A stretch of 55,224 nt of DNA from an uncultured Clostridia bacterium (GTDB lineage: Bacteria > Bacillota > Clostridia > Christensenellales > Borkfalkiaceae). Numbering within the stretch: the stretch's first letter is position 1; each line of letters opens with the position of its first letter. The stretch spans positions 1 to 55,224 of the forward strand of contig CALVME010000051.1 of NCBI GenBank assembly GCA_944342055.1, given 5' to 3'. The position numbers and the translations under genes were made by a program. Shown in pieces: positions 50,701-55,224 of this stretch. The notes below the pieces were generated by a model, which saw only the letters and a program-made list of their open reading frames with translations, did no database searches and was not told where the DNA came from.

Positions 50701-50795
50701 CCGCCATGCTTTCCAGGAAAAAGAAGGTGGGGCCGAACGACCCTTGCCCTTGCGGAAGCGGCAAAAAATATAAGAATTGTTGCGGTAAAGTATAA
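47751..50795 (+). CDS. secA: Preprotein translocase ATPase SecA
   Basis: A 1014-aa motor that pushes presecretory proteins through SecYEG. DEAD-motor motifs MRTGEGKTLVSTLP (about 101-114), VDEVDSILIDEARTPLI, the helicase block NMAGRGTDILLGGNPE and RRIDNQLRGRSGRQGDPG, and a C-terminal zinc motif CPCGSGKKYKNCC. An extra 25-30-residue Lys/Ala-rich insert follows SGPGEKSS. Before the zinc tail a Pro/Ala/Glu-rich linker carries a repeated segment (IQKVSAQEAG and IQTVSAAEAG). Start at 47751 fits GGAG (47742-47745); an ATG at 47703 is in frame but unconserved. Confidence 0.96.
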   Translation: MGLISYFLGSDGRKALKKLDKMARQVEELEPKYQAMSDKELRAQTDVLKGRLAAGETTDDILFDAFAAFREASWRVIGMKHFHVQIIGGICLHQGRIAEMRTGEGKTLVSTLPAYLNALTGKSVHIVTVNDYLVRRDAEWMGKVHKFMGLTVGVIVPGQTDDEKRAAYACDVVYATNNELGFDYLRDNLKTELSKMVQRDLSFAIVDEVDSILIDEARTPLIISGPGEKSSELYRSVDRFVRTLSGGFDDELKAEEEAAAKKPKTKDEAGKRKLAAAEAHDWDYVIERKEKSVQLTESGAKKAEAFFNLENIADIENAAMNHHIQQALKAHKIFKRDEDYIVKDNEIIIVDEFTGRLMIGRRYSDGLHQAIEAKEGVEVRNENKTVATITFQNYFRIYKKLSGMTGTAKTEEAEFRTIYSLDVVEIPTNRPIQRIDSPDRIYSTIDGKKRAIVREIVDRHEKGQPILIGTSSVDKSEEISRLLRRNGVKHNILNAKNHEREAEIVAQAGRFGAVTIATNMAGRGTDILLGGNPEYLAKKRLREEQVERELIEQATSYAELPPEAEAVRVRYQELYKQYKAQTDAEKEKVISVGGLCIIGTERHESRRIDNQLRGRSGRQGDPGYSVFFLSLEDDLVKRFGGDSMKRVYDMFKMDEDQCLESKMLSRGIENAQRGIEGRNFGIRKNVLQYDDVMNKQREIIYAERLKVLKGEDCHQQVLKYIPDFVETVVRRAVNVDDMPELWNADDLNTAIERSLIAEGSSFVTQEKLMRWDYETAIKKIAAETEKQYEQKIVSVREEFGVNFGDFERAVLLSTVDRNWMDHIDAMDQLRKGIGLRAYAQTDPVIAYKQEGFEMFDEMIERIQTSTIALLLKASVRARPVRRAPVIQKVSAQEAGIPVRPRRPLIQTVSAAEAGLSVVRKEQAQPEGGQEEGAPAAQAQPKAEQAEDAAKAENEPVPVLDPVSMPSPVVPLESLKTNMDGTVNPAMLSRKKKVGPNDPCPCGSGKKYKNCCGKV

Positions 50796-50798
50796 GGT

Positions 50799-51896
<1,098 letters not shown>

Positions 51897-51900
51897 TTTT

Positions 51901-52953
51901 ATGGAATATTGCAAACATCACACAATCAAGGAAAACCCGCTCATCCTCGGCATCGAAAGTTCGTGCGACGAGACCGCCGCGGCGATCATCCGCGGCAGGG
52001 AGATCCTTTCGGACGAGATCCTCTCGTCGGCGCCCACGCAGGCATTGTACGGCGGCGTCGTGCCGGAGATCGCCTCGCGCGAGCATACGATCGCGATCGA
52101 CGAGGTGGTGCAACGCGCTTTGAAGAGCGCAGGGGTGGGGAAATCCGAGCTGGACGCCGTCGCCGTGACGTACGGGGCGGGGCTGCTCGGTTCCCTTCTG
52201 GTCGGGCTCTCCTTCGCCAAGTCGTTCGCCTATACGCTCGGCATCCCGCTCATTGCGGTCAACCACATCCGCGGACATCTCGCGGCGGCATATCTCGTCG
52301 ATCGCGCGCTCAGACCGCCCTTTGTCTCCCTGCTTGCGAGCGGAGGGCACACTGCGGTTCTGTTTACGCCGACGGAGACGGAGTTCGAGCTCATCGGCTC
52401 GACGCTCGACGACGCGGCGGGCGAGGCGTTCGACAAGTGCGCGCGCGTGCTTTCCCTCCCGTATCCCGGCGGGCCGAACATCGAAAAACTGGCGAGAGAG
52501 GGAGAAGCGAACATCGCCTTCCCCAAAATGTGCCACGGCGGCGAAAATTTCCGCTTTTCGTACAGCGGTTTGAAGACCGCCGTCATCAACTATTGTCACA
52601 CGAAGGAACAAAAGGGCGAACCTTATAATAAGGCGGACGTCGCGGCTTCCTTCCAGAAGGCGGCGATCGACGTCCTCGTCGAAAAGACGGTAGAGGCGGC
52701 GCTTCGGAAAGGAGTCGATACCGTGACGGCGGGCGGCGGCGTGATCGCCAACGGCTACCTGCGCGACACGCTCTCTGCGGCTTGTCGCCGTGCGGGGCTG
52801 AAACTCGTCTTGCCCGAAAAGCGCTATTGCACGGACAACGCGGCGATGATCGCTTCGGAGGGCTTCATTCAATACAAGGTCCGCAACTTTGCGCCGCTCT
52901 CGGTCAATGCGAGGGCAGCCATTCCCCTTGCGGAAAGGAGGCAGACAGAATGA
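51901..52953 (+). CDS. tsaD: tRNA N6-threonylcarbamoyladenosine transferase TsaD
   Basis: A 350-aa ASKHA-fold enzyme that, with TsaB and TsaE, adds threonylcarbamoyl to A37 of tRNAs reading ANN codons. GIESSCDETAAAI (about 17-29) begins the fold; the metal ligands His122 and His126 are in NHIRGH; SLLASGGHTAVL and GGGVIANGYLRD are the nucleotide loops, with the metal Asp in CTDNAAMIA. Starts four bases after prfB and overlaps the next gene by four bases. Confidence 0.96.
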   Translation: MEYCKHHTIKENPLILGIESSCDETAAAIIRGREILSDEILSSAPTQALYGGVVPEIASREHTIAIDEVVQRALKSAGVGKSELDAVAVTYGAGLLGSLLVGLSFAKSFAYTLGIPLIAVNHIRGHLAAAYLVDRALRPPFVSLLASGGHTAVLFTPTETEFELIGSTLDDAAGEAFDKCARVLSLPYPGGPNIEKLAREGEANIAFPKMCHGGENFRFSYSGLKTAVINYCHTKEQKGEPYNKADVAASFQKAAIDVLVEKTVEAALRKGVDTVTAGGGVIANGYLRDTLSAACRRAGLKLVLPEKRYCTDNAAMIASEGFIQYKVRNFAPLSVNARAAIPLAERRQTE

Positions 52954-55094
52954 AAGGAAAAGGATTGCTTTGCGGATTGCTCGCGCTCGGGCTCATTTGC
53001 GGCGTCTCGGCGCATCCCGCTTATGCGGATGCGTCCGGCTATCAGACGGTGAACGTCTCATATCAGGACGTCGTGTCGGGCAACACGCTTACCTATACTT
53101 CCTGGTACAACGACGATTTCTTCGAGACGAATGCGGAGAACGGCAAACTTGCCAAACTTTCCGTCGCGCTCGCCGCACAGACGTACGTCAGTGCGGAATC
53201 GATCGCCGAAGCGGTGACGTCGATGGGGTTTACCGTTTGCCTGCAAAAAAACTATGACCGCATCCCGACGAGTGCGGACTGCGATTTCGTCGCTTATACG
53301 ATCGCAAGCCGTCAGATCGGGGACGCGACGCTGTACGGCGTGTTCCTCCGCGGCACGACTTCGGATGCGCAGTGGTATTCCAACTTCAACATCGGTCAGT
53401 CCACGGTGCATCGCGGTTTCGACACGGCTTCGCAGGACGTCTACAACGCTCTCTCCGAGCTGATCACGGACAATTTCGATACCAATAAGATCTGGATTGC
53501 GGGACATTCGCGCGGCGGCGCGGTGGGCAATCTCCTCGCGGAACGCATCGACTCGACGGACGATTTTGCCGAGACGGAAAACGTATGCGCCTATAATTTC
53601 GGCGTGCCCATGACGACGACGAATCCCATGCCGTACGAAAATATTTTCAACTACAATGGGGCGGGAGACATCATTTCGGCTATGCCGCTCGAGGCGTGGG
53701 GGTTCGGGCTGCACGGCGTGACCCGCGTATATAGCTCCGAGCTGGACGAAACGGCGCGCGCCGTCTTCCGCGATTGGACGGGCGTGGAATATGCCGGCGG
53801 CTCGAGCACGGAAGATTTTGCTTCCGCTCTTCTGAAGTGGTGCCCGACCAGGGACGATTATTACCGCGTGGACGCAGGGTTTGCGCCCGTGGACATCATC
53901 ACGACGTATGTGGTCCCCGCTCTGGCGGGAGAGGCGACATATTCTCCCGAGGAGATCTTGCTGCAACCGCAGATCTGGAGCTACTTCCTGCGCCATACTT
54001 CCATGATCGAAGTCATCGCCTATTTCCTCGATCATTCCGAGGAGATCGTGCACGCGCACGCTCCTGTGACGTATATCGCGTACACGGACGCAATGTATCC
54101 GCATGAACACGAATTCAACGAATACATTTCCAACGAGGATGCGACCTGCACGGAGAACGGGACGGAAACGGCGACGTGTTATTGCGGGGAGAAAGATACC
54201 AGAACGGACGAAAATTCTCTGCTTGGCCACGATTATGAGAAGGTCTCCATCGCGGAGGACGGAACGGTGCTTTTCCGTTGCCATCGGTGCGGCAAGGAGA
54301 TGACGAAGATCGACATCGCATACACGCAGACGTCCGACGTCGCAGACGACGAATATCTGGGCGAGCCCATCGTCCCCGCAATTACCGTATCGTTCGGGGA
54401 CAAGGTGTTGACGGAGGGCGTCGATTACGCGATATCGTATGCGGACAACGATGCCGTTGGAACGGCAAAGATCGTCCTCGAGGGGCTCGGCGCCTATACG
54501 GGAGAAAAGGTGATCACCTTCCGCATCCATGCCCACGTCCACGTCTTTGAGGAATATGAATATTGCAACGATGCGACCTGCACGCAGGACGGCACGGAGA
54601 AGGCGACCTGCTATTGCGGCGCGACGGACGTCAGAACGAAGCCGAATACCGCGCGCGGACACAACTTCTATTTGTCCGATGTCACGGATAAGGAGGAGAT
54701 CTACGCCTGCTCCCGCTGTGACGAGAAGAGGACGTATCGGCTCATTTCCGCCGCCGTGATCTCCATCGACGAAGACAAATTTTACGAATACGCCGAATCG
54801 GAGAGGGGGAACGCCGTCTGGATCTGTTTCGATGCAGACGTGCTGACGGAAACCGACTATCGAATTGTGTCCTGGAACGTCGCTGAAGACAAAAAGGGAT
54901 ACGTCGTTTCTCTGACCGTCGAAGGCAAAGGCAATTACCACGGCATGCAGTCGCAGGAGATCTTCGTACCTTATCCGCCCGATCCGCACGCCTGGGTGAT
55001 CTGGGTGAGCGCCGCGGGCGCTGCGGCGGTCGGTGTCGGATTGATTGCGCTCGGCGTCGTAACGGGCATTCGCAAGAGAAGGCTCGGAGATTGA
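52950..55094 (+). CDS. Secreted, membrane-anchored lipase-like protein with Cys/His-rich repeats
   Basis: A 714-aa exported protein. A signal peptide (about 1-27, ending AYADA) is followed by a lipase class-3-like alpha/beta hydrolase domain (about 60-360) with nucleophile Ser187 in GHSRGG. Then two modules of about 55 residues (about 388-455 and 530-595): HxH, DATCT-x-x-GTE-x-ATCYCG, GH and a C-x-x-C pair, separated by a beta-rich Ig-like segment. A membrane helix near 690-708 (IWVSAAGAAAVGVGLIALGVV) and an RKRR tail anchor it; there is no LPxTG. AAGGAGG ribosome site, ATGA overlap with tsaD. Substrate unknown. Confidence 0.85.
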   Translation: MKGKGLLCGLLALGLICGVSAHPAYADASGYQTVNVSYQDVVSGNTLTYTSWYNDDFFETNAENGKLAKLSVALAAQTYVSAESIAEAVTSMGFTVCLQKNYDRIPTSADCDFVAYTIASRQIGDATLYGVFLRGTTSDAQWYSNFNIGQSTVHRGFDTASQDVYNALSELITDNFDTNKIWIAGHSRGGAVGNLLAERIDSTDDFAETENVCAYNFGVPMTTTNPMPYENIFNYNGAGDIISAMPLEAWGFGLHGVTRVYSSELDETARAVFRDWTGVEYAGGSSTEDFASALLKWCPTRDDYYRVDAGFAPVDIITTYVVPALAGEATYSPEEILLQPQIWSYFLRHTSMIEVIAYFLDHSEEIVHAHAPVTYIAYTDAMYPHEHEFNEYISNEDATCTENGTETATCYCGEKDTRTDENSLLGHDYEKVSIAEDGTVLFRCHRCGKEMTKIDIAYTQTSDVADDEYLGEPIVPAITVSFGDKVLTEGVDYAISYADNDAVGTAKIVLEGLGAYTGEKVITFRIHAHVHVFEEYEYCNDATCTQDGTEKATCYCGATDVRTKPNTARGHNFYLSDVTDKEEIYACSRCDEKRTYRLISAAVISIDEDKFYEYAESERGNAVWICFDADVLTETDYRIVSWNVAEDKKGYVVSLTVEGKGNYHGMQSQEIFVPYPPDPHAWVIWVSAAGAAAVGVGLIALGVVTGIRKRRLGD

Positions 55095-55107
55095 GCCAAA
55101 GAATGAG

Positions 55108-55138
55108 AAAAAGGCACACGCATGGCGTGTGCCTTTTT
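55108..55138 (+). terminator. Terminator of the secA-prfB-tsaD-lipase operon
   Basis: Stem AAAAAGGCACACGC / GCGTGTGCCTTTTT with loop ATG. After it an ATG at 55153 opens a frame to the window edge, but with no clear ribosome site, so it is not called. Confidence 0.9.
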
Positions 55139-55224
55139 GCGCAAAAAGAAGCATGAACGGGGACAAGGAAATCGCTGCACGAGGCACGGGGCGAAGAGGC
55201 TTTTTTGGGACGAGGCGGGCGCGT

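Noticed and set aside
55153-55224. Frame running off the right edge
   Set aside because: Only 24 codons are visible, Arg/Gly-rich, with a poor ribosome site; cannot be supported.

Overview
The window is a GC-rich, densely coding stretch of a bacterial chromosome. Gene content points to a strictly anaerobic, low-redox Firmicute of the class Clostridia, probably a gut lineage (for example Christensenellales-like). The evidence is class III ribonucleotide reductase, several radical SAM enzymes, an A-type RNase P RNA, a Firmicute-like lspA / pseudouridine synthase / pyrR order, a DUF512 radical SAM gene next to der, and plant-sugar genes (arabinose, alpha-galactosides, maltodextrin). The lineage is inferred from gene content only. 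Most genes are on the + strand; pyk, an 88-aa membrane protein, the tRNA cluster, an ABC-F gene, a PflX-like radical SAM gene and a DUF308-like membrane gene are on the - strand.

Layout: 1-2330 two FAD/NAD(P) oxidoreductases. 2389-2483 a candidate small RNA. 2691-7314 a five-gene operon with its own consensus promoter: circularly permuted ATP-grasp ligase, alpha-E protein, transglutaminase-like protease, then two tandem aspartoacylase/succinylglutamate-desuccinylase relatives, the second of which has lost zinc ligands. 7381-11150 malQ, pyk, rnpB. 11402-14758 lgt, a coiled-coil gene, lspA, a pseudouridine synthase and pyrR. 14831-18784 a radical SAM/PDZ protein, der, plsY and a CmpB-type membrane protein. 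18854-19676 a manganese riboswitch and mntP. 19734-22142 RNHCP protein, beta-CASP RNA-processing-type hydrolase, small membrane protein. 22204-22709 two tRNA-Pro genes plus a duplicated, broken tRNA-Pro. 22939-26890 arabinose operon araB-araD-araA. 26932-32606 PAP2 phosphatase, GH36 alpha-galactosidase, UDPGP-type nucleotidyltransferase, two small unknown genes and an MBL-fold lipoprotein. 32755-35988 nrdD-nrdG-dut under paired NrdR boxes. 36045-39942 MATE exporter, glpK, alpha/beta hydrolase. 40060-43865 ABC-F, Hsp20, PflX-like protein. 43959-46904 DegV, metK, bioY. 46982-55094 DUF308-like protein, secA, prfB, tsaD and a secreted lipase-like surface protein.

Three things stand out. (1) The 2691-7314 operon joins an amide-ligase module (ATP-grasp + alpha-E + transglutaminase) to a tandem active/inactive pair of M14-type deacylases; it looks like one pathway that makes and trims an amide-linked product. 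(2) Three genes (14831, 43865 on -, 46365) have promoters whose -10 hexamer ends exactly six bases before the ATG, so their mRNAs should be leaderless in a genome where other genes have good Shine-Dalgarno sites. (3) Several RNA-level elements are visible: a CCUCC-loop sRNA candidate, a Mn2+ riboswitch, a structured metK leader that matches no SAM riboswitch I recognise, and a tRNA-Pro locus with a duplicated 3' half and an inverted copy of its anticodon arm.

Regulation is unusually readable: sigma-70/A-type promoters with 16-18 base spacers can be placed in front of most operons, and T-tailed hairpins close most of them.
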